A DNA stretch of 64,000 nucleotides, taken from the NCBI GenBank assembly GCA_913020555.1, contig CAJWAC010000001.1, positions 62,001 through 126,000 on the forward strand. The letters are read 5' to 3'. The DNA comes from an uncultured Polaribacter sp. Lineage in GTDB: Bacteria; Bacteroidota; Bacteroidia; Flavobacteriales; Flavobacteriaceae. The number at the start of each line of letters is the position of its first letter. The first letter of the stretch is position 1. The position numbers and the translations under genes are program-made. Below, one piece after another: positions 1 through 10,915 of the stretch. The notes below the pieces were generated by a model. It was not told the DNA's origin. It worked only from the letters and a program-made list of their open reading frames with translations, and did not search any database.

Positions 1-2233
1 TTTTATCCCAAAATTTATAAAGCATTCCTAAAGCTGCAGTAGTTTGAGCAGCGTCAGATACTTTTAAACCTTTAATTGGTAAATCTACAACTTCTACTAA
101 GTTTTGATCTTGGTCAAAAATACGAACATCAACTAAATTATTTGCATATTCCCAATTTCCTAAAGATAACATTCCTGTAAAGTTTAGTTTATCTGTTGGT
201 CTATAAGTAAAATCAAATTCTACCCCTTGATGCGTTGCATTTACACCTAAAATATTTGCTGTAAAATCGTCTTGCCCAGGATTTCTATTTTGAATTCTTC
301 TTGTAAAAGTTCTGTCGTTCCATTCTGTGTAATAAGCATTTACATTGGCTGCAAATTTCTCACTTCTTAAGCCATAACCTAATTCAACACTGAAAATCTT
401 TTGATTTTCCGCATCTGGATTCACATCTACATTATTAAAATTTTCGAATACAGCATCAAAATTAGCTGGCCTTTCAAAATATCCAATATTTGCAAAAATA
501 TTGTGAACATCATCTAACCTATAATTAGCTCCACCTTTAATGCTGTAACCGTTAAAGCCAAATTTATCTGATTCTCTATCTGCGCTATCCTGCGTATAAT
601 TAAAGTAATCAACTCGCTGATAAGTAGTTCTTTGAGCTGAAGTAGATAAGAAAGCAGTTAAACTTTCCCTTGTATATTCTACCTGAGCAAAAGCACCTAA
701 CCAACCTACTTTACCATCATCATGATAAGAAAATTTATCTCCTACTTGAAGTGCAGCATTAGGATTGTTTACATCGTTATCATCTAAATAGTACTCACCG
801 CCTAATAAATCTGTAATTTCTCTGTAATGCGAACCTACATATGACCTCCAATCTAAACCAGCAACAAAATCTAGTCCTTCTGCTAATTCAGTTTTAAAAG
901 TAGATAAAACACCATACCATTTGTGATTATTCCTAGAAGCTCTTAAAATAGCTTCTGCACCTAAAGCACCATTAGCCGAATTTACTTCTACAATATTGTC
1001 TAAATCTACTGGCTGATCATCTCCACCAATTCTATTTCTAAATAAATCTGTATTAGTTCCAGCAGTACCGCCACCACCACCGTTTCCAAAAGAAACGTAA
1101 AGGGCAGTTGATAAACTTGTTTCATCGTTAATTGTCCAATAGTGGTTTAAAGATGATTGTGATTTGTGATAAAAGTTGTCTTCTATATTAACAACTTGTC
1201 CGTTTTTATAACCCCAATCTGGGTTAAAACGAATTCCAGATTGTGCGTTTCTAATTGTAGAAATTGTACTTCTATTTTGTCTTTGCCCATGTCTTTGAGG
1301 TGCTCCAAAAGTTGTAAAAGATAATTTATGATTATCGTTAAATTCTTTTGTTAAGTTTACAAAGTAATTGTAGCCATCAAACTGAGTACCATCTACATAA
1401 CCTTCTCCAGAAACTTTTGCAAAAGACACTGTAGCCGCAAATCCATTATCCATTAAACCAGTAGATAAAGTGAAACCGTATTTTTGGTATCCGTCATTTC
1501 CTGTGGATGCGATAATATTTCCGCCTTTTTTTACGTCAGAAGTTTTAGATAATATATTAATAGTACCACCAATAGAAGGTACAGCTACTTTAGCTGCTCC
1601 TAAACCTCTTTGCACTTGCATTGCAGATGTAACATCGGATAATCCAGCCCAATTAGACCAATATACACGACCATTTTCCATGTCATTAACGGGAACTCCA
1701 TTAATCATCACAGCAACGTTTTCAGAGTTAAATCCACGCAGATTGATACGACCATCTCCAAAACCACCACCTGACTTCGTAGCATACACACCTGGTGTTG
1801 ATTTTAAAACTTCTGGAAATTCTTGAGAACCTAATTTTCTCTCGATGTCAGCAGCTTTAATAGTAGACACTGCAACAGGAGTTTTCCTATCTATAGCAAA
1901 AGATGTTGCTGTCACTATAATTTCATCTAAAACAGCGTCTTCTTCTAAAAGAATATTACCCAAATTAGATTTTTCAGCAGAAAAGCTTACTTGTTTTGTT
2001 TTAAAACCAATAAAGGAAATTACTAAAGTACCCGAATTTGACTCCGTATCTAATACAAATTTACCGTCAAAATCAGTTGATACTCCGTTTTTAGTTCCTT
2101 TCTCAAGGATACTAGCTCCAGGCAATGGTTGATTTGTATCATCAACAATTACACCCGAAATTTTAGTTTGCCCTAAAACTGAAGCTGATACCAAAAGTAT
2201 AGCAACAAGCAATAAGTTTTTAAATTTTTTCAT
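1..2233 (-). CDS. TonB-dependent receptor with N-terminal carboxypeptidase-regulatory-like domain, C-terminus truncated by window edge
   Basis: Open minus-strand frame from ATG at 2233 running off the window: MKKFKNLLLVAILLVSASVLGQTKISGVIVDDTNQPLPGASILEKGTKNGVSTDFDGKF..., followed by a plug-like region (INLRGFNSENVAVMINGVPVNDMENGRVYWSNWAGL). Absent from the ORF track because no stop is inside the window. Confidence 0.92.
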   Translation of the reverse strand, partial: MKKFKNLLLVAILLVSASVLGQTKISGVIVDDTNQPLPGASILEKGTKNGVSTDFDGKFVLDTESNSGTLVISFIGFKTKQVSFSAEKSNLGNILLEEDAVLDEIIVTATSFAIDRKTPVAVSTIKAADIERKLGSQEFPEVLKSTPGVYATKSGGGFGDGRINLRGFNSENVAVMINGVPVNDMENGRVYWSNWAGLSDVTSAMQVQRGLGAAKVAVPSIGGTINILSKTSDVKKGGNIIASTGNDGYQKYGFTLSTGLMDNGFAATVSFAKVSGEGYVDGTQFDGYNYFVNLTKEFNDNHKLSFTTFGAPQRHGQRQNRSTISTIRNAQSGIRFNPDWGYKNGQVVNIEDNFYHKSQSSLNHYWTINDETSLSTALYVSFGNGGGGGTAGTNTDLFRNRIGGDDQPVDLDNIVEVNSANGALGAEAILRASRNNHKWYGVLSTFKTELAEGLDFVAGLDWRSYVGSHYREITDLLGGEYYLDDNDVNNPNAALQVGDKFSYHDDGKVGWLGAFAQVEYTRESLTAFLSTSAQRTTYQRVDYFNYTQDSADRESDKFGFNGYSIKGGANYRLDDVHNIFANIGYFERPANFDAVFENFNNVDVNPDAENQKIFSVELGYGLRSEKFAANVNAYYTEWNDRTFTRRIQNRNPGQDDFTANILGVNATHQGVEFDFTYRPTDKLNFTGMLSLGNWEYANNLVDVRIFDQDQNLVEVVDLPIKGLKVSDAAQTTAALGMLYKFWDK

Positions 2234-2385
2234 TGTTTAATTTGTTTATTGAATGTTTTGCAAAAATCCTGCTTTTAAAGGAGCAATCTGTTAATTTAAT
2301 GTTAAGTTTTAACAAGAAATTAAGAGTTTAAAAGTATGAAGAAATTGGTTTTATTATTGAAAATCAAAAGTTTAAATATTAACAA

Positions 2386-2421
2386 GTTTGTTAACAAAAG
2401 CTAGCCTTTTTGTTAACAAAC
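2386..2421 (-). terminator. AT-rich stem-loop (14-bp perfect arms, 8-nt loop) downstream of pgi and upstream of the TonB receptor
   Basis: GTTTGTTAACAAAA (2386-2399) / TTTTGTTAACAAAC (2408-2421). Each arm also contains the 12-bp palindrome TTTGTTAACAAA. Confidence 0.5.
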
Positions 2422-2448
2422 ATTAAACCTAATGATACAAATGTGTTT

Positions 2449-4017
2449 TTACTGTTTATTTAGAAGTTTATTAGCTAATTCTTTGCCTAATTCCACACCA
2501 AATTGGTCATAACTGTAAATATTCCACAACACTCCTTGAGCAAATATTTTATGCTCATAAAGCGCAACTAACTTACCTAAAGACTTAGGTGTGAGTTTAT
2601 CGAAAAGAATTGCATTGCTCGGTCTGTTGCCTTCAAAAACTTTAAATGGTAGTAGTGCGTTAATTTTATCTTCATCACCAGAAAATTGCAGCTCTAAATG
2701 CACTTCTTCTTTTGTTTTGCCAAAAGCCAAAGCTTCCATTTGACCATAATAGTTGGCCATTAGCTTTTTATGGTGGTCTGATAAACCGTAAAGTGACTCT
2801 TTATAACCAATAAAATCTGCTGGAATTAATTTTGTTCCTTGATGCACCAATTGCATAAATGCATGCTGCATGTTTGTACCCGTACTGCCCCAAACAATGG
2901 TTCCTGTTTGATAATCAATTTTATCTCCATTTCTATCTACACCTTTTCCATTACTTTCCATAATGGCTTGTTGTAAATAATCTGGAAGTTTCTTTAAATA
3001 TTGCGAATAAGGCAAAACAGCTTCCGTTTCTGCTAAATAAAAATTATTATACCATATACTTAACAATGCTAGAATAACCGGAATATTATTATCAAAATCT
3101 TCATTTCTAAAATGAATATCCATTTCTTCTGCACCGTCTAATAATTCTCTATAATTGTCAAAACCTACGGATAGTGAAATTGATAAACCTACTGCAGACC
3201 ATAATGAAAAACGACCTCCAACCCAGTTCCACATTGGGAAAACATTCTTTTTATCAATCCCGAAATTATCTACAGCTTCCAAATTTGTTGACACTGCCAC
3301 AAAATGTTTTGGAATATCAAAAATGGTAGCCGACTTTAAAAACCAGTTTTTAATGGTTTCTGCGTTTGAAATAGTTTCTTGTGTAGTAAACGTTTTAGAA
3401 ACAATTACAAAAAGTGTTGTTTCTGGGTTTAAGTTTTTTATAATTTCAGAAACATGATCACCATCTACGTTAGAAACAAAATGAGTGTTTAATTTATTTT
3501 TATAGAATTTTAGTGACTCCACAATCATGTCTGGCCCAAGGTCTGATCCTCCAATTCCGATATTTACAACATCTGTAATTGACTTTCCTGTATACCCCTT
3601 CCATTTCCCTGAAATTACTTTATTAGAGAAACTCTTTATTTTTCTTAAAGCGGTTTGTATTTGTGGTTTTATGTTTTTTCCATCAACCAAAACAGGTTCT
3701 TCAGAAGTACTTCTTAAAGCTGTATGCAATACTGCTCTGCCTTCCGTAACATTAATAACCTCTCCAGAAAATTGACTTTCAATCGCTTTTTTAAGTTCTA
3801 CTTCTTTTGCCAATTCTACCAATAAATCTAACGTTTCTTTGGTAATTCTGTTTTTAGAAAAATCAACTAATAAATCGTCAAACTCTAAAGAAAAATCTGA
3901 AGCTCTATTTTCATCTTTATATAAATCTTTAATAGTGATATTGTTAATATCATTAAAATGATCTGTTAGTTTTTGCCAAGAAGCAGTTTTAGTTGGATTG
4001 TTGTTTGGTAAAGCCAT
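2449..4017 (-). CDS. pgi: Glucose-6-phosphate isomerase
   Basis: Full-length 522 aa with PGI motifs ([34 protein letters not shown]). Confidence 0.97.
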   Translation of the reverse strand: MALPNNNPTKTASWQKLTDHFNDINNITIKDLYKDENRASDFSLEFDDLLVDFSKNRITKETLDLLVELAKEVELKKAIESQFSGEVINVTEGRAVLHTALRSTSEEPVLVDGKNIKPQIQTALRKIKSFSNKVISGKWKGYTGKSITDVVNIGIGGSDLGPDMIVESLKFYKNKLNTHFVSNVDGDHVSEIIKNLNPETTLFVIVSKTFTTQETISNAETIKNWFLKSATIFDIPKHFVAVSTNLEAVDNFGIDKKNVFPMWNWVGGRFSLWSAVGLSISLSVGFDNYRELLDGAEEMDIHFRNEDFDNNIPVILALLSIWYNNFYLAETEAVLPYSQYLKKLPDYLQQAIMESNGKGVDRNGDKIDYQTGTIVWGSTGTNMQHAFMQLVHQGTKLIPADFIGYKESLYGLSDHHKKLMANYYGQMEALAFGKTKEEVHLELQFSGDEDKINALLPFKVFEGNRPSNAILFDKLTPKSLGKLVALYEHKIFAQGVLWNIYSYDQFGVELGKELANKLLNKQ

Positions 4018-4021
4018 TTTT

Positions 4022-5290
4022 TTAATTTTGTGCTATAATTTCTTTCACTACATTAGGTTCTTTTACTGGAACTCTTTCGTAATCTAATTGATATTTTAAT
4101 GCTTTGATGTATTCAAAAAAGATAGGTTTTACCTCTTTTTTCATAGGTTTTGCCGATGGTAATTTTTCTTTTAACGGATCTACTTGTTTCCCGTATTTCC
4201 AAAAACGATAACAAACATGCGGTCCAGCAGTACTACCTGTCATGCCAACATAACCAATTACATCGCCTTGTTTTACGTATTCTCCTTTTTTTACTGCTTG
4301 ATTTCTCATGTGTAAATATTGCGTTGAATAGGTGCTATTGTGTTTGATTTTTACAAATTTCCCATTACCTCCTCTTCGTGTAGATTCTATAACAGTTCCG
4401 TTTGCTGTAGCTATAATTGGCGTACCTATTTTTGCAGCAAAATCGGTTCCTTTATGAGGTTTAATTCTATTGCCATAATGAGGAATTCTTCTTCTTAAGT
4501 TGTATCTTGATGAAATACGATATTGGAATTTTATAGGCGCTTTTAAAAATTGACTCCTTAACATTTTTGCATTTTCATCATAATATTCATGAATATTTAA
4601 AATAGAATCTGCTAAAAAACGAAAAGCATATAAATCTTTTCCTTTGTGATTAAATACTGCAGACTTTACTTTTCCATAGCCTGCAAAAGTGGAGTCGTCA
4701 ATAAACTTTTCTTCATAAACTATTTTGAATTTATCTCCTTTCTGAAGCTTTAAAAAATCTAATGTCCACGCATAAATATCTGCAACTTTATAGGTTAAAT
4801 TGGGCCTTAAACCCAGGCTATCCATTGAAAATGTAAAATTGGCATTGATAATACCATTTGCTTCTTTTTCTATGATTTTTATAGGTTTTTTATAATTTAA
4901 TGCAGTAATCGTAGAGTCTTTGAAGTCTAAAATAGTTGCGTTTATCTTATCGTGTTTGTAAATAAAAACCTGTGCTTTTTCTGTGGAATCTTTGCTTGCT
5001 AAAATAGTATAAGGCTTACCCGCTCTAACTCTTCTTACATCAAAAGTATCTTTAGCAACTGCTGCAATTTTATTTATTTTAGGATACATAACATGATGTC
5101 TGTCTAAAATAATGCCAAAACTCTCTCCACTTTCTATAGTATCTTGAATTACTTTGTAATCGTCTATTTTATAACCAAAACGTATTTCTGGTTTGGGTTT
5201 ATCTTTTTTAACAATTATAGTTTCAGGTTTATCTTTTTTACAAGAGGAAAAAGAGATAACAAATGCTAAAAGAATAAGTACTTTTTTCAA
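4022..5290 (-). CDS. M23-family metallopeptidase (peptidoglycan DD-endopeptidase-like), probable lipoprotein
   Basis: [22 protein letters not shown] and [38 protein letters not shown]-terminal signal ending in SSCKKD. Confidence 0.92.
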   Translation of the reverse strand: MKKVLILLAFVISFSSCKKDKPETIIVKKDKPKPEIRFGYKIDDYKVIQDTIESGESFGIILDRHHVMYPKINKIAAVAKDTFDVRRVRAGKPYTILASKDSTEKAQVFIYKHDKINATILDFKDSTITALNYKKPIKIIEKEANGIINANFTFSMDSLGLRPNLTYKVADIYAWTLDFLKLQKGDKFKIVYEEKFIDDSTFAGYGKVKSAVFNHKGKDLYAFRFLADSILNIHEYYDENAKMLRSQFLKAPIKFQYRISSRYNLRRRIPHYGNRIKPHKGTDFAAKIGTPIIATANGTVIESTRRGGNGKFVKIKHNSTYSTQYLHMRNQAVKKGEYVKQGDVIGYVGMTGSTAGPHVCYRFWKYGKQVDPLKEKLPSAKPMKKEVKPIFFEYIKALKYQLDYERVPVKEPNVVKEIIAQN

Positions 5291-5391
5291 GGAAATTCTA
5301 CTATTTTAAATCAATTTCAAAAGTACAAATAAAATTGATTTATTCTAAAAGTTATCACAGAAGTTCATCAAACGGTTTCGTTGAAAAAAAC

Positions 5392-6171
5392 CTAAAGTTT
5401 AGTGAAGTTATTTGCCAAACCTTCATAACGTTCCAATTCAGCTCTTAAAGAGCCAACAGCCAAAGAAGCTTTCATTTTTATAGGAATTCTATTATCATCA
5501 TCGGTAATCCAAATAGTAACGCTTTCTTGTTCTTTAAAAATTCTACCAGACTCTACTAATGGTCTAAAAATCATTGATTTTATCTTCCCAAATTTTGTTT
5601 TCAATACCTCTCTACCTAAAAAACGGAGTTTAAAGGGATACACCTTACTATCTAAAAACATATCTAGTTCAATTTCATCACCCTTTTTTAAGCTATCAGT
5701 TTCTATATTTCTTAAATAATAGAAAGATGATAACATGTCTTGCACATTTGTAAATGCAATGGAACTGTCCTTTTGATTGGTGAAATCTTGAACGTAAGCT
5801 CTATTTGAATCATAATTAAAAGAAGTTATTCTGTGTTTTTTGTAACCTCCTTCATTTATTTTTCTTTTGAATAAATAAGGTTTTATGGTATCCATATCAA
5901 AATAGGATTCATAAATATCATCAACTTCAAAAAACCATTTTATCATGCCAGAAGTCCAACCAGTGCCTTTTGTATAGAAAACTTTTTTGCCATTAAGTTC
6001 TCTTTCTTCAACTTCTAAAACAGCTGAACCTGCTCTTAAAAAACCAGAATAACTCATTTTGTATCGGAGTCGTTCTCCATCTTTAAAAGCAACTTTTTTT
6101 TGTTGCCCTTGCGCAAGTAGTGTAAAAAATAATGTGAAAAATAAAAAGATGTACTTTCTCATAAAAACCAA
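5392..6171 (-). CDS. DUF3108-type exported protein
   Basis: Signal peptide, then FKDGERLRYKMSYSGFLRAGSAVLEVEE..., typical of the DUF3108 family. Confidence 0.75.
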   Translation of the reverse strand: MVFMRKYIFLFFTLFFTLLAQGQQKKVAFKDGERLRYKMSYSGFLRAGSAVLEVEERELNGKKVFYTKGTGWTSGMIKWFFEVDDIYESYFDMDTIKPYLFKRKINEGGYKKHRITSFNYDSNRAYVQDFTNQKDSSIAFTNVQDMLSSFYYLRNIETDSLKKGDEIELDMFLDSKVYPFKLRFLGREVLKTKFGKIKSMIFRPLVESGRIFKEQESVTIWITDDDNRIPIKMKASLAVGSLRAELERYEGLANNFTKL

Positions 6172-6271
6172 ACTTATACAAAAGTAATGACAAATACTGT
6201 TCCAAAATTAAAAAAAGTGATTTGTAAATGCGGAATTACTGCTGTTTTAACGTTTCTTTAGAACGAAACTG

Positions 6272-7189
6272 TTAGAAGGTTCCCCAATTCTTTAACTCTT
6301 CTTCAGACCATAAATAAGGATAAAAAATTCTCCTTTGGTATTTTGGATGCATGTATTTACGCCAATTACTACCTCCTGTTGCTTTTAAATCGGAATCATC
6401 ACCTCCTATATATTTTGCTGCAGCATTGTAATGAGCCATCACCCATTTTACATTTACAGTATAATCATAATGACGCATGGCCTTTATTAAATCTTCGTTT
6501 TCTTGATCTTCTTTTGGTAATTGTTTGAACTTTAAGGAAAGATTGATGTCATTATAATCTTGCATAAAATCTATAAAGTCTCCCATATATTTTTTTTCAA
6601 AAAGACTTAATAAAGTTGATTTTTGACCCGTTGTATAATTTTTTCCCGCAGCTTGCCAATATAAATGATTGTATGCGTTTTTAAATGATGAGTGACGATC
6701 TATAGTTTCTCTATAACGCGCATCAATTAAATTAATCAATTCTGTAGAGGCAAATTCTATTTTTCGATATTGTGCAGATTGAAAACCACTTGCAGGTGTT
6801 AACGTGTTTCTGAATTTTAAATATTGCTCTTTTTCCATTCCGTCTGCCATAACAGAAAATGAACTACACAACATGTCAAAATATCTACTAATTCTATTTA
6901 AATGCATGGTAAATTTTTCAGCAGAAACTTCAACAGGTTTTGCTACTTGATCTATTTCCCATAAAATCATTTTAAACAACAATTCGTTTACTTGATGATA
7001 CATGATAAAAACCATTTCATCTGGCTGTGTTGTTCTTGGTATTTGTAAACCCAAAAGAGCGTCTGTTTGTATATAATCCCAATAAGTAATTGGTGTGCTC
7101 CACAACAAACCTTCTAGCATAGAATCTACAGGAACTCCTAACGTATCATATTTGTTTTCTATCGCTTTTAAAATTTCGTCTCTATTCAT
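6272..7189 (-). CDS. kynA: Tryptophan 2,3-dioxygenase family protein
   Basis: TYWDYIQTDALLGLQIPRTTQPDEMVFIMYHQVNELLFKMILWE; SGFQSAQYRKIEF. Confidence 0.9.
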   Translation of the reverse strand: MNRDEILKAIENKYDTLGVPVDSMLEGLLWSTPITYWDYIQTDALLGLQIPRTTQPDEMVFIMYHQVNELLFKMILWEIDQVAKPVEVSAEKFTMHLNRISRYFDMLCSSFSVMADGMEKEQYLKFRNTLTPASGFQSAQYRKIEFASTELINLIDARYRETIDRHSSFKNAYNHLYWQAAGKNYTTGQKSTLLSLFEKKYMGDFIDFMQDYNDINLSLKFKQLPKEDQENEDLIKAMRHYDYTVNVKWVMAHYNAAAKYIGGDDSDLKATGGSNWRKYMHPKYQRRIFYPYLWSEEELKNWGTF

Positions 7190-7204
7190 TTTGGTTGAAA
7201 TAAA

Positions 7205-7230
7205 AAAGCAAGATAATTAAATCTTGCTTT
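7205..7230 (-). terminator. Stem-loop between hppD and the TDO gene
   Basis: AAAGCAAGAT (7205-7214) / ATCTTGCTTT (7221-7230), with an A-run on + at 7202-7207 (U-tract on the minus strand). Confidence 0.7.
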
Positions 7231-7237
7231 ATAAATT

Positions 7238-8398
7238 TTACAATGTTCCTCTTTTTTGTTGTTCTCTTTCTATAGATTCGAAAAGTGCTTTAAAGTTTCC
7301 AGCTCCAAATCCTTTTGCTCCCATTCTTTGAATGATTTCAAAAAATAGTGTTGGTCTGTCTTCCACTGGTTTTGTGAAAATTTGCAGTAAATAGCCTTCC
7401 TCATCAGCGTCTATCATAATTCCTAAACCTTTTAGCTTTTCGATATCTTCTCTTAATTCATGACTGTGTTCTTCTAAACGTCCTGGAACTGCTCTGTAAT
7501 ATTCTTCTGGTGGTGTTGATAAAAATTCAATTCCGTTTGCCTTCAATTGAGAAACTGTTTTTATAATATCGTCTGTTGCCATAGCAACATGCTGCACACC
7601 TGCTCCTTCATAAAAATCTAAATATTCTTCAATTTGAGAACGCTTATTTCCTTTTGCTGGTTCGTTTATTGGAAATTTAATTCGGCCATTTCCGTTAGAC
7701 ATTACCTTGCTCATTAATGCGGAATATTCTGTATGAATTTGCTTGTCATCAAAAGACAAAAAGTTTTCAAAACCCATTACTTTTTCATACCATTTTACCC
7801 AAACGTTCATTTGATTCCAACCAACGTTACCAACCATATGATCTATGTATTTTAAACCTGCTGCTGGTGGATTATAATCTGAATCCCATTTTTGAAAGCC
7901 AGGTAAAAATGCACCTTTATAATTTTTACGCTCTACAAACATGTGCACAGTTTCTCCATAAGTGTAAATTCCTGATTTTACAACTTCACCATATTCATCT
8001 TTTTCTACAGTTGGAGTTAAATATGATTTTGCGCCTCTAGAAACAGTTTCTTTGTAAGCTCTTCTAGCATCTTCTACCCAAAGCGCTACAACTTTTACAC
8101 CATCGCCATGTTTTACAATGTGATCATTAATTGGTGATTTGCTGTTTAGTGGTGTGGTTAACATTAACTTAATTTTGTCTTGTGTTAATACATAACTGAC
8201 AGAATCGGTTGAACCAGTTTCTAATCCGCGGTATGCGTGCGATTGAAATCCGAATGCAGTTTTGTAGAAATGTGCTGCTTGTTTTGCGTTACCCACATAA
8301 AATTCTACATAATCTGTACCTAATAAAGGAAGAAAGTCTTGTGCTCCTTTAAATATTTTTTCTAAACCGTAGTTTACTGATTTTATTTCTTTTGCCAT
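7238..8398 (-). CDS. hppD: 4-hydroxyphenylpyruvate dioxygenase
   Basis: VOC-fold HPPD motifs: FYEGAGVQHVAMATDDI; LLQIFTKPVEDRPTLFFEIIQRMGAKGFGAGNFKALFESIEREQ. Confidence 0.96.
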   Translation of the reverse strand: MAKEIKSVNYGLEKIFKGAQDFLPLLGTDYVEFYVGNAKQAAHFYKTAFGFQSHAYRGLETGSTDSVSYVLTQDKIKLMLTTPLNSKSPINDHIVKHGDGVKVVALWVEDARRAYKETVSRGAKSYLTPTVEKDEYGEVVKSGIYTYGETVHMFVERKNYKGAFLPGFQKWDSDYNPPAAGLKYIDHMVGNVGWNQMNVWVKWYEKVMGFENFLSFDDKQIHTEYSALMSKVMSNGNGRIKFPINEPAKGNKRSQIEEYLDFYEGAGVQHVAMATDDIIKTVSQLKANGIEFLSTPPEEYYRAVPGRLEEHSHELREDIEKLKGLGIMIDADEEGYLLQIFTKPVEDRPTLFFEIIQRMGAKGFGAGNFKALFESIEREQQKRGTL

Positions 8399-8532
8399 CT
8401 TTTTGATGATTTTAGTTTTTTGATTTTACTATTTGCTTGCAAACAAGTTTAGCCCTGATTGAAATGGCATCCTTTTTTATTTTTCATAAAAAAGATATAA
8501 TGTAAAGCAGGAAATAGCTTCTTATAAATGTG

Positions 8533-9690
8533 TTACTCTAACCAAGATTTGTAATAATCTTCGTCTGCAATTTTCATGGCTTCTTCTGTAACCTGAAGAG
8601 GTTTAAAAGTATCTACCATAACTGCCAATTCTTCTGTTTCTGTATGCCCAATGCTTCTTTCTGTTGCGCCTGGGTGTGGACCATGAGGAATGCCTGCTGG
8701 ATGCAAGGAAATGTGGCCTTGGTCTATATCATTTCTGCTCATAAAATCTCCATCTACGTAGTACAAAACCTCATCTGAATCTATATTACTATGATTGTAA
8801 GGTGCAGGAATTGAATTTGGGTGATAATCATACAAACGTGGTACAAAACTACAAATTACAAAGGCATTTGTTTCAAAAGTTTGATGAACAGGTGGTGGTT
8901 GATGAATTCTTCCTGTTATTGGTTCAAAATCATGAATTGAAAATGCGTATGGAAAATTATAGCCATCGTAACCCACAACATCAAAAGGATGAGAGGCGTA
9001 TGTCATTTCTATAATTTCACCTTGCTTTTTAGTTTTGATTAGAAAATCTCCTAGTTCATTATGTGTTTCTAATTCTTGTGGTCTTCTTAAATCTCGTTCA
9101 CAAAAAGGAGAATGCTCTAGTAATTGGCCAAACCAGTTTCTGTATCGTTTTGGTGTGTAAACAGGGCTGTAAGATTCTACTATAAAAAGTCTGTTGTTTT
9201 CATCTTCAAAATCTAACTTATAAATAATTCCGCGTGGAATTACTAAATAATCTCCATATTTAAAATCTATATTTCCTAAATGTGTTCTTAATTTACCCTT
9301 TCCTTTGTGGATGAAAATAACTTCATCTGCGTCTGTATTTTTATAAAAGTAATCTTTAGTAGAGTCTTTAGGTGCGGATAAAATAATATTACAATCCGTA
9401 TTAGTTAAAACTACTTTTCTACTTTCTAAGTAATCTTTTTCTGGTTTTACTTGAAACCCTCTAAAACGATAAGACTGAATATTATTTGTTTTAGATATTT
9501 TGGGTTTAATGGAGTATTGTTTCCCTATTTTTTTGACCATAGTTGGCCTATGTTCATGATATGAATTGGTGGACATGCCATCGAAACCAATTGTACCAAA
9601 CAATTGCTCGTAATATAGGCTTCCGTCTTTTTTTCGGAATTGAGTATGTCTTTTAGGAGGAATGTCTCCTAATTTATGATAAAAAGGCAT
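8533..9690 (-). CDS. hmgA: Homogentisate 1,2-dioxygenase
   Basis: PPPVHQTFETNAFVICSFVPRLYDYHP...; SLHPAGIPHGPHPG; adjacent to hppD. Confidence 0.94.
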   Translation of the reverse strand: MPFYHKLGDIPPKRHTQFRKKDGSLYYEQLFGTIGFDGMSTNSYHEHRPTMVKKIGKQYSIKPKISKTNNIQSYRFRGFQVKPEKDYLESRKVVLTNTDCNIILSAPKDSTKDYFYKNTDADEVIFIHKGKGKLRTHLGNIDFKYGDYLVIPRGIIYKLDFEDENNRLFIVESYSPVYTPKRYRNWFGQLLEHSPFCERDLRRPQELETHNELGDFLIKTKKQGEIIEMTYASHPFDVVGYDGYNFPYAFSIHDFEPITGRIHQPPPVHQTFETNAFVICSFVPRLYDYHPNSIPAPYNHSNIDSDEVLYYVDGDFMSRNDIDQGHISLHPAGIPHGPHPGATERSIGHTETEELAVMVDTFKPLQVTEEAMKIADEDYYKSWLE

Positions 9691-9899
9691 ATTAGATATT
9701 TAATTGTTGATGTATCTGATAATTTTAATTATAAATTTCGCTTTTCGTTCGAAATTACTATCAACAGAAAATCATTCTGGATTGCGCTTTAAAAGGAATT
9801 TAAGATGTGAAAGCAATTCTAAAAACATATCAATCGATTTCGTTATTTTCACAAAGATACAAAAAGAGAAGTAGAATTATAAACTTGATTGGCTGGTAT

Positions 9900-9934
9900 A
9901 AAAAAACCGAAACAAATTTGTTTCGGTTTTTTTT
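9900..9934 (-). terminator. Perfect palindromic terminator downstream of ferritin
   Basis: AAAAAACCGAAACAAATTTGTTTCGGTTTTTTTT, 16 nt past the ferritin stop. Confidence 0.85.
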
Positions 9935-9950
9935 ATAATTGAGATTATAG

Positions 9951-10457
9951 TTATTCTTTTGGTAATCTTTCATCAATCATTTTTAATGGCATATCTCCCA
10001 TTAAATCGAAGGTGTCTAAAATTCCTCTTACGACATCTTCTTCTTCAACTTGCTCAGAAACAAACCACTGTAAAAATACTTCCGAAGCAAAATCATTTAA
10101 ACTTCTAGCCAGGCTAAAACATTTATGAATTGAATGAGTTACATGTATTTCTTGATCTAATGTTTTTTCGTAAACTTCGCGTAAACTTTCAAAATCATTG
10201 TTAACAAGTGGTATAGATGGCGAAATTGCAGCACCTCCAGCATCATTCACAAAATTAAAAATCTTCATTCCATGCTCTCTCTCTTCTTCTGCTTGTTTAT
10301 AGAAAAAAGCTTTACTATTTAATAGTTCTCTCTGGTCGCACCACGATGCCATTGCCAAATAAGATGCGGATGCATGCATTTCTAATGCAATTTGATTATT
10401 TAGCATATCCATCACCTTTGGATGAATTGACATTTGTTTTCTTATTGCTGTTTTCAT
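9951..10457 (-). CDS. Ferritin (non-heme)
   Basis: EMHASASYLAMASWCDQ...AEEEREHGMKIFNFVNDAGG..., ferroxidase-type residues present. Confidence 0.95.
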   Translation of the reverse strand: MKTAIRKQMSIHPKVMDMLNNQIALEMHASASYLAMASWCDQRELLNSKAFFYKQAEEEREHGMKIFNFVNDAGGAAISPSIPLVNNDFESLREVYEKTLDQEIHVTHSIHKCFSLARSLNDFASEVFLQWFVSEQVEEEDVVRGILDTFDLMGDMPLKMIDERLPKE

Positions 10458-10563
10458 AATTTAAAATTTACCATACAAAAATACAACAAAATCAACATGG
10501 TCGAGGAGTGTCTCCAAAATTTAAATACAGTCTAAATAAAAGTAAATGAGTAATTTAGAACGA

Positions 10564-10851
10564 TTAAAAACTAGAAAAACAATAGTTAATTTCCTCTTTT
10601 AAATCTAAAAGTTTAGGGATTTCAAGAAAGACAAGATGTTTTCTATCCGAGATAAATAATAAGACAAAATTTTCGTTATTGATAAGGCTCTCGAGTTTGT
10701 CCTCTGTCGTTAATTCGTTAACTTTATTTCTCAATTGTAATAACTGAGGAAATGTAAGTTTCATTTTTTTATCATCAATTGTTAAACGATAATTACAAAA
10801 TGAAATTTTTTCAAGTTGAATATTGAATTTTATATCTGCAAATATACTCAC
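10564..10851 (-). CDS. Small hypothetical protein
   Basis: 95-aa ORF with own start and no overlap with other genes; no recognised domain. Confidence 0.5.
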   Translation of the reverse strand: MSIFADIKFNIQLEKISFCNYRLTIDDKKMKLTFPQLLQLRNKVNELTTEDKLESLINNENFVLLFISDRKHLVFLEIPKLLDLKEEINYCFSSF

Positions 10852-10915
10852 AATGCAAAAGTAATTATTTATTTAGAATAAATAAATATAAAACAAAGAT
10901 CTTTTCAAGATTCTA

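Noticed and set aside
1470-2132. Plus-strand ORFs 1470-1826 and 1845-2132
   Set aside because: Antisense to the TonB receptor reading frame, which is continuous and has clear family motifs.
3155-3775. Plus-strand ORFs 3155-3457 and 3527-3775
   Set aside because: Antisense shadows of pgi, with no ribosome-binding context or family signal.
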